The position numbers and the translations under genes were made by a program. DNA of 27,317 nucleotides, from positions 1 through 27,317 of the forward strand of contig JAUXST010000300.1 in NCBI GenBank assembly GCA_030679805.1. Direction: 5' to 3'. The notes under the pieces are model-generated. The model was not told the origin of the DNA. It saw only the letters and a list, made by a program, of their open reading frames with translations, and searched no databases. Origin of the DNA: Reyranella sp. (GTDB taxonomy: Bacteria; Pseudomonadota; Alphaproteobacteria; Reyranellales; Reyranellaceae). This document shows positions 14,102-21,660 of this stretch, piece after piece. Position 1 is the first letter of the stretch; every line of letters begins with the position of its first letter.

Positions 14102-15874
14102 ATGGAGTTCCGAAGCAGACGACGCCTCGAAAGGGCCGGACTTGGCGGCGTGCTGCTGGTGGCCGCCCTCCTGCGGCTGTGGCGGCTGGAAGACAACGGC
14201 TTCGGCACCGAATACTACGCCGCCGGCGTGCGCAGCATGCTGCAGGGCAGCTGGCTCCTCTTCTACAACGCCTTCGATCCGGCGGGCTTCGTCTCCCTCG
14301 ACAAGCCGCCGCTCGCCTTTTGGATTCAGACCGCCTTCGCCGCCGTCTTGGGCTATGACGGTTGGACGATCCACCTGCCGCAGGTGCTGGCCGGGGTCGG
14401 CTCGGTGGCGATCCTTTACCGCCTGGTGCGCCGGCCATTCGGGGCGGCGGCGGGCACGATCGCGGCCCTGCTGCTGGCGATCACGCCCATCGCCGTCGCC
14501 GTGGACCGCTCCAACAACACCGATTCCTGGCTGGTGATCCTCCTGCTGCTGGCCGCCGGGTTGGCGTTGCGCGGTCGCGGCCTCGCCTTCGTCGTCGCCA
14601 TGGCGCTGCTCGGCCTCGCCTTCAACGTGAAGATGCTGGCGGCCCTCATCTGCGGACCGGCCCTGGTCGCGGCCTACCTCACCGTCGCCCCGTTCGACTG
14701 GCGTCGACATCTGCGCTGGCTCTCCGCGGGCGCGGCAACACTCATGGTCGTCAGTCTTTCGTGGACGATCGCCTTCGATCTCACGCCCAAGGACAGCCGG
14801 CCCTACGCCGGCAGCAGTGAGGGCAATTCCATGCTCGAGCTGATCGTGATGCACAACGGCCTCGAGCGATTCACGCGCACGCGACCCGTCAACGCGCCGA
14901 CGCCCGTCCCCGCCGTCAACCCGCCGATCAGACTCTACGATTCAGTGCCGGTGGGACCGCTTCGCCTCGCCGAACCAATCCTTGCCGGTCAATTTTCCTG
15001 GATGCTGCCGGCCGCCGTGCTGGGCGCCATCCTGGCATGGCGACGGCGGCGCGCGTCGGTCGTGCTCTGGGGCACCTGGGCGCTCGCCTACGGCATCGTC
15101 TACAGTGCCGCCGGCGGCATCTTTCACATCTATTATCTGGCGACGCTCGCGCCGCCGCTGGCGGCACTTGCCGGCATCGGCTGCATCGAGTTGTGGCGCC
15201 ACGACTCCCGTCATCTCGCGTTCGGCCTCGCGGCCACGGCCCTTTGGCAGGGTTATCTCGCAGGCATGTCGCTTGGCTGGACCTCGACCTGGATCGGCTT
15301 TCCCGCCGTGGCGCTGGCGATAGGTGCTGCCATGCTGTGGCGCGACAAGCGGCCGCCCGCCTTCATCGGCGGCGTCGCTCTGCTGGTGTTGCCTGTAGCC
15401 TGGGCGATGAGCGCCATCTTCGCGCCGGGCAGTCTCTCCCTGCCCTCGGCCAGCCTGCCGCGCTGGCTCGGCATCGACGATGGCCGCGGTCCCGCCCTGT
15501 CGCGCACCTTCAAGCAGTTGAGCGACGACCCCAAGCTGCGCGAGTTCCTGTTGGGCCACCGTGGCGACAGCCGATTCCTGGTCGCCGCTCCCACCGCCAT
15601 GCTGGCGGCGCCGATCATCGTCCGCACCGGCCTGCCGGTTCTGGCGGCCGGCGGCTTCTCGGGCGCCGATCCGATCCTGACCACGAACGACCTGGCATCG
15701 ATGGCGGCACGCGGCGAGTTCCGCTACGCCCTCGTGAACAACCGCGGACGCCAGGGGCGCTTCGCCCAATGGGTCAGGGCCAACGGCACCGCCGTCGATC
15801 CTGCGCTGTGGCGCTCGCTGCCGCCGGAATCGTGGCGTTCGATCACGCTCTACGACCTGGCGCCGCCGCGCTAG
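14102..15874 (+). CDS. GT39-type membrane glycosyltransferase (ArnT/YkcB-like)
   Basis: The 590-residue integral membrane protein has about twelve hydrophobic helices. The N-terminal periplasmic loop contains FGTEYYAAGVRSMLQGSWLLFYNAFDPAGFVSLDKPPLAFWIQ (about residues 35-75), the YkcB/ArnT-type region with the acidic residue expected to face the polyprenyl-phosphate sugar donor. VAVDRSNNTDSWLVILLLLAA and FNVKMLAAL match the next conserved loop and helix. The C-terminal 130 residues are a soluble periplasmic domain. The family transfers sugars from lipid-phosphate donors to lipids or proteins; the acceptor is unknown. A GGAGG lies 13 bp before the ATG, a wide spacing. Its stop codon overlaps the stop of the converging PepSY pseudogene. 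Confidence 0.85.
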   Translation: MEFRSRRRLERAGLGGVLLVAALLRLWRLEDNGFGTEYYAAGVRSMLQGSWLLFYNAFDPAGFVSLDKPPLAFWIQTAFAAVLGYDGWTIHLPQVLAGVGSVAILYRLVRRPFGAAAGTIAALLLAITPIAVAVDRSNNTDSWLVILLLLAAGLALRGRGLAFVVAMALLGLAFNVKMLAALICGPALVAAYLTVAPFDWRRHLRWLSAGAATLMVVSLSWTIAFDLTPKDSRPYAGSSEGNSMLELIVMHNGLERFTRTRPVNAPTPVPAVNPPIRLYDSVPVGPLRLAEPILAGQFSWMLPAAVLGAILAWRRRRASVVLWGTWALAYGIVYSAAGGIFHIYYLATLAPPLAALAGIGCIELWRHDSRHLAFGLAATALWQGYLAGMSLGWTSTWIGFPAVALAIGAAMLWRDKRPPAFIGGVALLVLPVAWAMSAIFAPGSLSLPSASLPRWLGIDDGRGPALSRTFKQLSDDPKLREFLLGHRGDSRFLVAAPTAMLAAPIIVRTGLPVLAAGGFSGADPILTTNDLASMAARGEFRYALVNNRGRQGRFAQWVRANGTAVDPALWRSLPPESWRSITLYDLAPPR

Positions 15875-16593
15875 TCAGCGGCCTTCGTCACGGCCGCCGA
15901 CCGCAGGATCGCCTGCTTCGCCCGTTCACCGGCGCGGCGGTTGCGGCGCTTGATCCACCACATGAAGAAGCCGGTCATGGCGAAGACCGGAATGATCACG
16001 CCCGAGCCGAAGACCAAAAACTTGTAGGTGCCCGCCCAAACCGATGCCGTAGTGCAGGGCGCGCTGCCAGGCGATGATCGATTCGCCCGTGGACAGCGTC
16101 CGGGGATCGAAGACGTCGACCACACTGTGACGCCACGGATCGACGATCACGGTGACGATCGGCGCGCCCTCGGCATGGCCCGGGCGGACTAGGCCGATGC
16201 GCAGCGCCTGGTCGGGCCGTGTCGGCAGGAAGGCATTGAGGAACCGGGCGTCGGGCACGCGCTGCCGTGCGAGATCGATCGCGGCATCGAGGGTGATCGG
16301 CGTTGCCCCGCGCAGCGGCTCGACGCGGGCCTGGAACATCGCCGCGCGCATATCGCGGCCCGGCCAGACGACATTGATCGCCGCCGAGATTTGCTGCGGG
16401 AAGGCGAGATAGACGCCGGTGAAGTTCACCAGCATGGCAGATGCTCGATGTCGTGGGCATAGACCAGCACCGCGCCGGTGATTCCCATCATCACCAGCGG
16501 CAACAACAGGATCAGACCGACCCAAAGGTGGAGCTGTTGCAGCCAATAGCGGAAGGTGCGGCGTTGGGGCTTAGACGTGCCGGCCATGGACAT
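15871..16593 (-). pseudogene. Degenerate PepSY-associated membrane protein (feoAB-linked)
   Basis: Three pieces lie in different frames. Piece 1 (from ATG 16593 or 16587 to TGA 16428-16426) encodes a first membrane helix, LHLWVGLILLLPLVMMGITGAVLVYAHDIEHL. Piece 2 (from about 16435 downward) encodes LVNFTGVYLAFPQQISAAI, a PepSY-like domain and IIAWQRALHYGIGLG. Piece 3 (to TAG 15873-15871) encodes GTYKFLVFGSGVIIPVFAMTGFFMWWIKRRNRR. The second break is explained by one extra G in the run at about 16031-16037. At the first break, full-length relatives normally have a longer stretch between the two helices, so an internal deletion is likely. It lies behind feoB in the same direction; such proteins often accompany iron uptake. 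Confidence 0.75.
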
Positions 16594-16644
16594 TTCCCAG
16601 GGAGTTGGGCTGGCAGCGGCTGGCCCGATGACGGACGGGTGGTG

Positions 16645-18537
16645 CTATCCCGCGCCGAGGGCGCGTGCGATCTGGTAGGTGGCGAGTGCCGCCACATAGG
16701 CCAGCGCCAGCATGTAGAAGAAGGTGACCCACATCCATTTCCAGCTGCCGGTCTCGCGCCGGATGACGGCAAGGGTCGAGGCGCATTGCGGCGCGAACAC
16801 GTACCATGCGAGCAGCGCCAGCGCCGTGCCGAGGCTCCACTGGCCGGCCACGATCTGGCCGATCTTTTCGGCCGCACCCTCGCCGCCGTCGATGGCGTAG
16901 ATCGTGCCCAGCGCGCCCACCGCGACCTCGCGCGCCGCCATGCCGGGGATCAGCGCCACGTTGATCTGCCAGTTGAAGCCGAGCGGCTCGGTGATCGGCT
17001 GGATGGCCGAGCCGATCATCGCCGCCAGGCTGTAGCTGATCGCGGGCTCGGTGGCGCCCTCGGGCGGCTGCGGGAAGGACGCCAGCACCCAGATCAGGAT
17101 CATCATGGAAAGGATCGTGGTGCCGGCGCGTTTGAGGAAGATGGTGGCGCGCGTCCACAGGCCGATCGCCAGGCTCTTGACCTGGGGGATCTTGTAGTCC
17201 GGCAGCTCGAGCATGAAAGGCTCGCCCGCCGCGTGACGCCAGATCAGGCGCTTCAGCACGAACGAGACGCCGAGCGCGCCGGCGATGCCGGCCGCATAGA
17301 GGCTGAACATCACGAGCCCCTGCAGGCCGACGAAGCCCCAGACGTCGCGATCGGGAATGAAGGCGCCAATGATCAGCGTATAGACCGGGATGCGCGCCGA
17401 GCAGGTCATGAGCGGCGCCACCAGGATGGTGGTGAGGCGATCGCGGCGGTCGTCGATCACGCGGGTCGACATGATGCCGGGAATGGCGCAGGCGAAACTC
17501 GACAGCAACGGGATGAAGGCGCGGCCATGCAGGCCGGCGCCGCCCATGATGCGATCCATCAGGAACGCCGCGCGCGCCATGTAGCCCAGATCTTCCAGAA
17601 CCAGGATGAAGAAGAAGAGAATGACGATCTGCGGCAGGAACACGATCACGCTGCCGACACCCGCGATCAACCCGTCCTTGAGGAAACTCTTGAGCAGGTC
17701 GGGCAGCGGCGCCGATCCGACCAGGGTGCCGAGCCAGGAAAAGCCTTCGGCAATGGCCTCCATCGCCGGCCGTGCCCAGGCGAACACCGCCTGGAACATC
17801 ACGAACAGAATGGCCAGCAGGATGACGAGCCCGGCCACGGGATGAAGCAGCACGGAGTCGGCGCGCGCCGTGCCGGCGTCGCGTTCGCCGTCGCGGCGCA
17901 CCGAGGCGGCCAGAAGCCTGTCCGCCTCGTGCTGCGCGCCGCGCAGTTCGCCGGCATCGGGGACGCTCCACGAGGCCGCGCCGACGGGCGGCAGGTTGGC
18001 CAGCGCGCCGTCGATCTCGCGCAGCAGGTCGTCGGTGCCGCCGCGGCGCACCGCGACCGAACTCACGACCGGCAGGCCGAGGTCGCGCGAAAGCCGCGCG
18101 GCGTCGATTTCGATGCCGCGCTTGCGCGCGATGTCCATCATGTTGAGCGACAGCATCACCGGCCGGCCGACGCGCTTCAGCTCCAGGGCGAGGCGGAGTG
18201 CCAGCCGCAGGTTGGAGGCGTCGGCGACGCAGACGATCAGGTCGGGGGAGACGTCGCCCCCCAGGCGCCCGAGCACGGCGTCGCGGGTGATCTCCTCGTC
18301 GGGCGACCGCGCCCTGAGCGAGTAGGTTCCGGGCAGGTCGACGATCAGCAGGGCGCGGCCGGCCGGCGTGGTGAGGCGCCCGATCTTTTTCTCGACCGTG
18401 ACCCCGGGATAGTTGGCGACCTTCTGCCGACTGCCGGTGAGCGCGTTGAACAGCGCCGTCTTGCCGCAATTGGGATTGCCGACCAGGGCGACAATGGGGG
18501 CGATGACGGGGGCAATCGTGGGCGCGGCGGCGCTCAT
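16645..18537 (-). CDS. feoB: Ferrous iron transport protein B
   Basis: The 630-residue protein has a GTPase domain with the G1 motif GNPNCGKT (20-27), G3 DLPGTYSL (67-74) and G4 NMMD (132-135), then a GDI-like helical region and a membrane part. Signature gate motifs are present: SSFACAIPGIMSTR and PLMTCSARIPVYTLIIGAF, and the second-half repeat IPGMAAREVAVGALGTIYAI. The C-terminal segment WYVFAPQCASTLAVIRRETGSWKW is also canonical. It imports Fe2+ across the inner membrane, driven or gated by GTP. It is shorter than the E. coli protein (about 770 residues) but in the range of other alphaproteobacterial FeoB. Its ATG overlaps the feoA stop as ATGA. Confidence 0.96.
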   Translation of the reverse strand: MSAAAPTIAPVIAPIVALVGNPNCGKTALFNALTGSRQKVANYPGVTVEKKIGRLTTPAGRALLIVDLPGTYSLRARSPDEEITRDAVLGRLGGDVSPDLIVCVADASNLRLALRLALELKRVGRPVMLSLNMMDIARKRGIEIDAARLSRDLGLPVVSSVAVRRGGTDDLLREIDGALANLPPVGAASWSVPDAGELRGAQHEADRLLAASVRRDGERDAGTARADSVLLHPVAGLVILLAILFVMFQAVFAWARPAMEAIAEGFSWLGTLVGSAPLPDLLKSFLKDGLIAGVGSVIVFLPQIVILFFFILVLEDLGYMARAAFLMDRIMGGAGLHGRAFIPLLSSFACAIPGIMSTRVIDDRRDRLTTILVAPLMTCSARIPVYTLIIGAFIPDRDVWGFVGLQGLVMFSLYAAGIAGALGVSFVLKRLIWRHAAGEPFMLELPDYKIPQVKSLAIGLWTRATIFLKRAGTTILSMMILIWVLASFPQPPEGATEPAISYSLAAMIGSAIQPITEPLGFNWQINVALIPGMAAREVAVGALGTIYAIDGGEGAAEKIGQIVAGQWSLGTALALLAWYVFAPQCASTLAVIRRETGSWKWMWVTFFYMLALAYVAALATYQIARALGAG

Positions 18538-18812
18538 GCCGGCACCTCGTCGGTCACCAGGATCGCCATGGCCTCACGGCGGCGCAGCGCGATGGTGGCG
18601 TGCGCGACGCGCACCGCGATCGGATCGCTGCCGAACAGCCCCTGGTGCAGTAATTCGACATCGGCGCCCTCGACGAAGCCCAGTTCGATCAGGCGGCGTT
18701 CCAGTTCGGGGCCCGGCAGGCCGGTCCCGGCGCGCTCCACCGCGAGCGCACGGATGCGACCGCGAAAGCCCACGGATGCGTCCCCTAATGCTATGGTTGG
18801 TCTGGAAGTCAT
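18534..18812 (-). CDS. feoA: Ferrous iron transport protein A
   Basis: The 92-residue protein has an SH3-like FeoA domain: LGDASVGFRGRIRAL, LERRLIELGFVEGADVELLHQ, DPIAVRVAHATIALRRREAMAILV. It is thought to help FeoB function at the membrane. The ATG at 18812 keeps the family-conserved LGDAxxGF start but has no ribosome site. A GTG at 18773 has AGGGGA nine bases upstream and would give a 79-residue protein closer to the usual size, though it would lose part of that start. I kept the ATG. The gene overlaps feoB by 4 bp and an imperfect dyad lies at its 5' end. Confidence 0.9.
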   Translation of the reverse strand: MTSRPTIALGDASVGFRGRIRALAVERAGTGLPGPELERRLIELGFVEGADVELLHQGLFGSDPIAVRVAHATIALRRREAMAILVTDEVPA

Positions 18813-18829
18813 TGCGAGTAATTCGTAAT
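18811..18829. promoter_or_regulatory. Imperfect dyad upstream of feoA, possible iron-responsive site
   Basis: ATTGCGAGTAATTCGTAAT is a 19-bp near-palindrome with 14 of 19 symmetric positions and arms ATTrCGA / TCGyAAT. Its length and AT-rich centre recall Fur-type boxes, and it sits at the feoA 5' end (overlapping the ATG at 18812, or 38 bp upstream of the alternative GTG). The esterase gene diverges from here as well. The regulator (Fur, Irr or other) cannot be told from the sequence. Confidence 0.35.
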
Positions 18830-18870
18830 AGCACTGGAAAATTGGCTTTTCCAGCTGGGAGGTAGGGGAA

Positions 18871-19596
18871 ATGGCAGCAATCGTTCTGGCGCATGGCGCC
18901 TGGTCCGCGGCTTGGGCTTGGAAAAAGATGCGCCCCCGCCTCAGGGCCGCCGGCCACGAATTCTTCTCGCCGACCTACACCGGGCTCGGCGAACGGGCTC
19001 ACCTCGCCCGCCCCGAGATCGATCTGTCGACGCACATTCAGGACGTGCTGGCGGTGCTGGAATTCGAGGACCTGACCGACGTCACGCTGCTCGGCCATTC
19101 CTATGGCGGCATGGTCGCGACGGGCGTCGCCGACAAGGCGCGCAGCCGCATTGCGCGCGTGGTCTATATCGACGCCTTCGCGCCCAAGGACGGCCAAAGC
19201 CTGTTCGATCTGGTGGGTCCCAAGGCCGAGGGCAACATGCGCGCCGGCGCCACCAAGGACGGCGACGGCTGGCGGCTGCCCATCAACCCGATGCCGCCCG
19301 ACACCGCGCCCGAGGATGTGGCTTGGGCCAGTCCGCGCCGCCGGCCGCAACCGATCCGGACCTTCGAACAGAAGCTCGAACTCACCTCGAAGGAACCGCC
19401 GCCGCCGCGCCATTTCATCTACGCCACCCGCAACGGACCAGGCGATGTGTTCCGCCAGTTCAGCGAGCGCGCCAAGAGCGAAGCCGGCTGGAAGTCCTAC
19501 GAACTCGATTCCAGCCACAATCCCCACATCACCTGTCCCGACGCCCTGATGGCGCTGTTGACCCGGATCATGCCCAATACGTGGGAAGACAAATGA
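18871..19596 (+). CDS. Alpha/beta hydrolase (esterase, pyrethroid-hydrolase/salicylate-esterase-like)
   Basis: The 241-residue protein fits the short alpha/beta hydrolase group with opening IVLAHGAWSAAWAW (residues 4-17), AGHEFFSPTYTGLGERAHL (27-45) and LSTHIQDVLAVLEFEDLTDVTLLGHSYGG, where Ser77 is the nucleophile. VVYIDAFAPKDGQSL carries the acid position and SSHNPHITCPDAL the likely catalytic His. Relatives include plant methylesterases and bacterial pyrethroid or amide hydrolases. No signal peptide. GGGAGGTAGGGG precedes the ATG. It is 10 bp before the CoA-transferase gene and probably co-transcribed with it, divergent from feoAB. Confidence 0.88.
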   Translation: MAAIVLAHGAWSAAWAWKKMRPRLRAAGHEFFSPTYTGLGERAHLARPEIDLSTHIQDVLAVLEFEDLTDVTLLGHSYGGMVATGVADKARSRIARVVYIDAFAPKDGQSLFDLVGPKAEGNMRAGATKDGDGWRLPINPMPPDTAPEDVAWASPRRRPQPIRTFEQKLELTSKEPPPPRHFIYATRNGPGDVFRQFSERAKSEAGWKSYELDSSHNPHITCPDALMALLTRIMPNTWEDK

Positions 19597-19606
19597 GGGC
19601 GGACAA

Positions 19607-20983
19607 ATGAGCGACAGTCTGGCGCATGACGTTCTGGGTCAGCTTGGCCGCACCCGTCGGGCCGACGATCAGCTCACCCTCACCGGCGGCAACGATCCCG
19701 TGTTCGCCACGCCTTGGCGCATCGGTCAGGCGGGAGCTGCCGCGCTGGGCGCGGTGGGCCTCGCCGTCTCGGATCTCTGGCGCCTGCGCACCGGCAAGCC
19801 CCAGGCCGTGAGCGTCGACCTGCGCGCAGCCGCCGCCTCGCTGCGCTCCAACACCTATGTCCGCCGCAATGGCGAGAAGCCGGTGTCGTGGGACCCGCTG
19901 GCCGGCCACTATCCGACGCGCGATGGCCGGACCATGTTCCTGCACACAAATCATCCGCATCATCGCGCCGGTGCGCTGCGCATCGCGGGCGCCAAGGCCG
20001 AAACGCGCGAGGCGCTGGCCGAAGCCGTCATCAATTGGGACGGGCTAGCCATCGAAGAAGCAATCGCGGCCGGCAACTGCGTCGGCGGCCTCGTGCGCAG
20101 TCGCGACGAATGGAACGCCCATCCGCATGGCATCGCCGTTGCCAATCTGCCGCTGATCGACATGGTCAAGATCGGCGAGGCGCCGGCGCGACCGCTGGCA
20201 AAAGGCGACAGACCGCTCAGCGGCATCCGCGCCCTTGATCTCACCCGAGTGCTGGCCGGCCCGACCAGCGGTCGCGTCCTGGCCGAGAACGGCGCCGACG
20301 TGCTGCACATCGCGGCCCCTCACCTGCCGTACCAAACCGAACTGCTGATGGACACCGGCCACGGCAAGCGCTGCGCCTGGCTCGATCTGCGCGAGCCAGC
20401 CGGCGTCGAGACACTGAACGGCCTGGTGCGCGAGGCCGATGTCTTCACGCAGGGTTATAGGCCCGGCACGCTCGCGGCGCGCGGCTTCTCGCCGGAGCGT
20501 CTGGCCGAGCTGCGGTCGGGCATCGTCTGCGTGAGCATCTGCGCCTACGGCCACGAAGGCCCGTGGTCTTCGCGACGCGGCTTCGATTCGATCGTGCAGA
20601 ACGTCACCGGCCTCTCGGCGACACAAGGCACGCTGGAGAAGCCGCGCAACATGCCGGTGCAGGCCAACGACTATATCGCAGGCTATCTCGGCGCCCTGGG
20701 CGCCATGGCGGGTCTCGCGCGGCGCACCGAACAGGGCGGCTCGTGGCTGGTACGCGTCTCGCTGGTCCAGGTCGCGCACTGGATCGCGAGCCTCGGCACC
20801 GTCGATGCCGCGAAGGGCGCGGCCGAACTGGCCGACGACGAACTGGCCGACCTCATCACCGAGAGCGTCGGCCCGTTCGGCCGGCTGAACCATCTCCGCC
20901 CGATCGTGCGGTTGAGCGAAACGCCCGCCTTCTACGCCCGGCCGGCCGAACCGCTCGGCAGCTCGCCGGCGCGGTGGACTTGA
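19607..20983 (+). CDS. Family III CoA-transferase (CaiB/BaiF-like), two-part architecture
   Basis: The 458-residue protein has two parts. Residues 1-190 resemble the small-domain/C-terminal part of the family, ending GGLVRSRDEWNAHPHGIAVANLPLIDM. Residues 205-440 carry the nucleotide-binding part: LSGIRALDLTRVLAGPTSGRVLAENGADVLHI, then FTQGYRPGTLAARGFSPERLAELR, GHEGPWSSRRGFDSIVQNVTG, and VQANDYIAGYLGALGAMAGL, whose Asp is in the place of the catalytic carboxylate. Such proteins move CoA between carboxylates or racemise 2-methylacyl-CoA; the substrate is unknown. It lies 10 bp after the esterase gene, so the pair may hydrolyse an ester and then activate the acid. Confidence 0.88.
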   Translation: MSDSLAHDVLGQLGRTRRADDQLTLTGGNDPVFATPWRIGQAGAAALGAVGLAVSDLWRLRTGKPQAVSVDLRAAAASLRSNTYVRRNGEKPVSWDPLAGHYPTRDGRTMFLHTNHPHHRAGALRIAGAKAETREALAEAVINWDGLAIEEAIAAGNCVGGLVRSRDEWNAHPHGIAVANLPLIDMVKIGEAPARPLAKGDRPLSGIRALDLTRVLAGPTSGRVLAENGADVLHIAAPHLPYQTELLMDTGHGKRCAWLDLREPAGVETLNGLVREADVFTQGYRPGTLAARGFSPERLAELRSGIVCVSICAYGHEGPWSSRRGFDSIVQNVTGLSATQGTLEKPRNMPVQANDYIAGYLGALGAMAGLARRTEQGGSWLVRVSLVQVAHWIASLGTVDAAKGAAELADDELADLITESVGPFGRLNHLRPIVRLSETPAFYARPAEPLGSSPARWT

Positions 20984-20993
20984 AGAGGCGGGC

Positions 20994-21022
20994 TTGAATT
21001 AGCTAAGATGATTAGCTAATCT
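20994..21022 (+). promoter_or_regulatory. Candidate promoter of the phd-vapC cassette
   Basis: TTGAAT (20994-20999) and TAATCT (21017-21022) are 17 bp apart. The predicted start is about 21029, the A of the antitoxin ATG, and no Shine-Dalgarno sequence is visible, so the message is probably leaderless. The -10 match is modest (3 of 6). Confidence 0.42.
20998..21020. promoter_or_regulatory. Inverted repeat, putative Phd/VapBC operator
   Basis: ATTAGCTAA (20998-21006) and TTAGCTAAT (21012-21020) are perfect 9-bp arms around a 5-bp spacer. Each arm itself contains the palindrome TTAGCTAA. The site fills the space between the candidate -35 and -10, the expected position for an autoregulating antitoxin-toxin complex. 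Confidence 0.72.
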
Positions 21023-21028
21023 AAATTC

Positions 21029-21256
21029 ATGCCCACCTACACGATCCACGCTGCCAAGACGAACCTCTCCAAGCTCGTCGCGCGCGCCGAGGCCGGCGAG
21101 GAGATCGTGCTCGCACGCGGCAAGGAACCCGTGGTGAAAATCGTGCCGGTCGCACCGAAACCCAAACGCAAGTTCGGCCGCCTGAAGGGCAAGGGCTCGG
21201 TCGGTCCGGCGTTCTTCGAGCCTCTGCCCGAGGACGAACTCAAGCTCTGGGAATGA
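21029..21256 (+). CDS. Phd/YefM-type antitoxin
   Basis: The 75-residue protein has the Phd N-terminal fold YTIHAAKTNLSKLVARAEAGEEIVLARGKEPVVKIVPV (residues 4-41), which dimerises and binds DNA. Its flexible C-terminal tail (KFGRLKGKGSVGPAFFEPLPEDELKLWE) should bind and block the toxin; FFEPLPEDELxxWE is typical of antitoxins paired with PIN toxins. The stop is 3 bp before the toxin GTG, so the two are coupled. The operator dyad lies immediately upstream and the gene appears leaderless. Confidence 0.93.
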   Translation: MPTYTIHAAKTNLSKLVARAEAGEEIVLARGKEPVVKIVPVAPKPKRKFGRLKGKGSVGPAFFEPLPEDELKLWE

Positions 21257-21259
21257 CGC

Positions 21260-21649
21260 GTGCGGCTTCTTCTCGACACGCACGCATTCCTCTGGTGGGT
21301 GTTCGCCGATCCCAAACTCTCCCGCCGTGCCCGCATCGCGATCGACAATGATGGCGAGAACGAGGTCTTCGTAAGTGCCGCTTCCGCCTGGGAAATCGCC
21401 ACCAAGCACAGGATCGGCAAATTGCCCGATGCGCGTGTCGTTGCAGACGACATCTCCGGCACGGTCGCTGCCGAAGGATTCGCCGAACTGACCATATCGG
21501 TCCGCCATGCCCAACATGCCGGCAATCTCGGCGGACATCACAAGGATCCATTCGATCGCTTGCTGATCTCCCAAGCAATGCTCGAAGACATGGCCCTCGT
21601 GTCCAACGAACGGGCCTTCGATGCCTATGGTGTGAAGCGCCTTTGGTGA
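21260..21649 (+). CDS. VapC-type PIN-domain toxin
   Basis: The 129-residue PIN nuclease has LLLDTHAFLWW with Asp6, SAWEIATKHRIGKL with Glu45, and HHKDPFDRLLISQA with Asp96 and Asp99. These give the acidic pocket for Mg2+. In the last conserved segment SNERAFDAYGVKRLW, the Asp usual in this subfamily is Glu117, a conservative change. The family cleaves tRNA or rRNA and is held inactive by its antitoxin. The start is a GTG (21260), 3 bp after the antitoxin stop. The gene ends 11 bp before the DUF3883 protein gene, so all three are likely one transcript. Confidence 0.93.
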   Translation: MRLLLDTHAFLWWVFADPKLSRRARIAIDNDGENEVFVSAASAWEIATKHRIGKLPDARVVADDISGTVAAEGFAELTISVRHAQHAGNLGGHHKDPFDRLLISQAMLEDMALVSNERAFDAYGVKRLW

Positions 21650-21660
21650 GGACCGGGTGA

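Noticed and set aside
12501..14854. Two long minus-strand frames (12501-13595, 13577-14854) opposite the Bug, DUF486 and GT39 genes.
   Set aside because: Antisense to confident genes, with no recognisable domains and no ribosome sites.
16441..18828. A 795-codon open frame on the plus strand antisense to feoB.
   Set aside because: It is the complement of a clear feoAB operon; the frame is open because of high third-position GC. Its translation is a low-complexity run of His, Gln, Arg and Asp with no domain.
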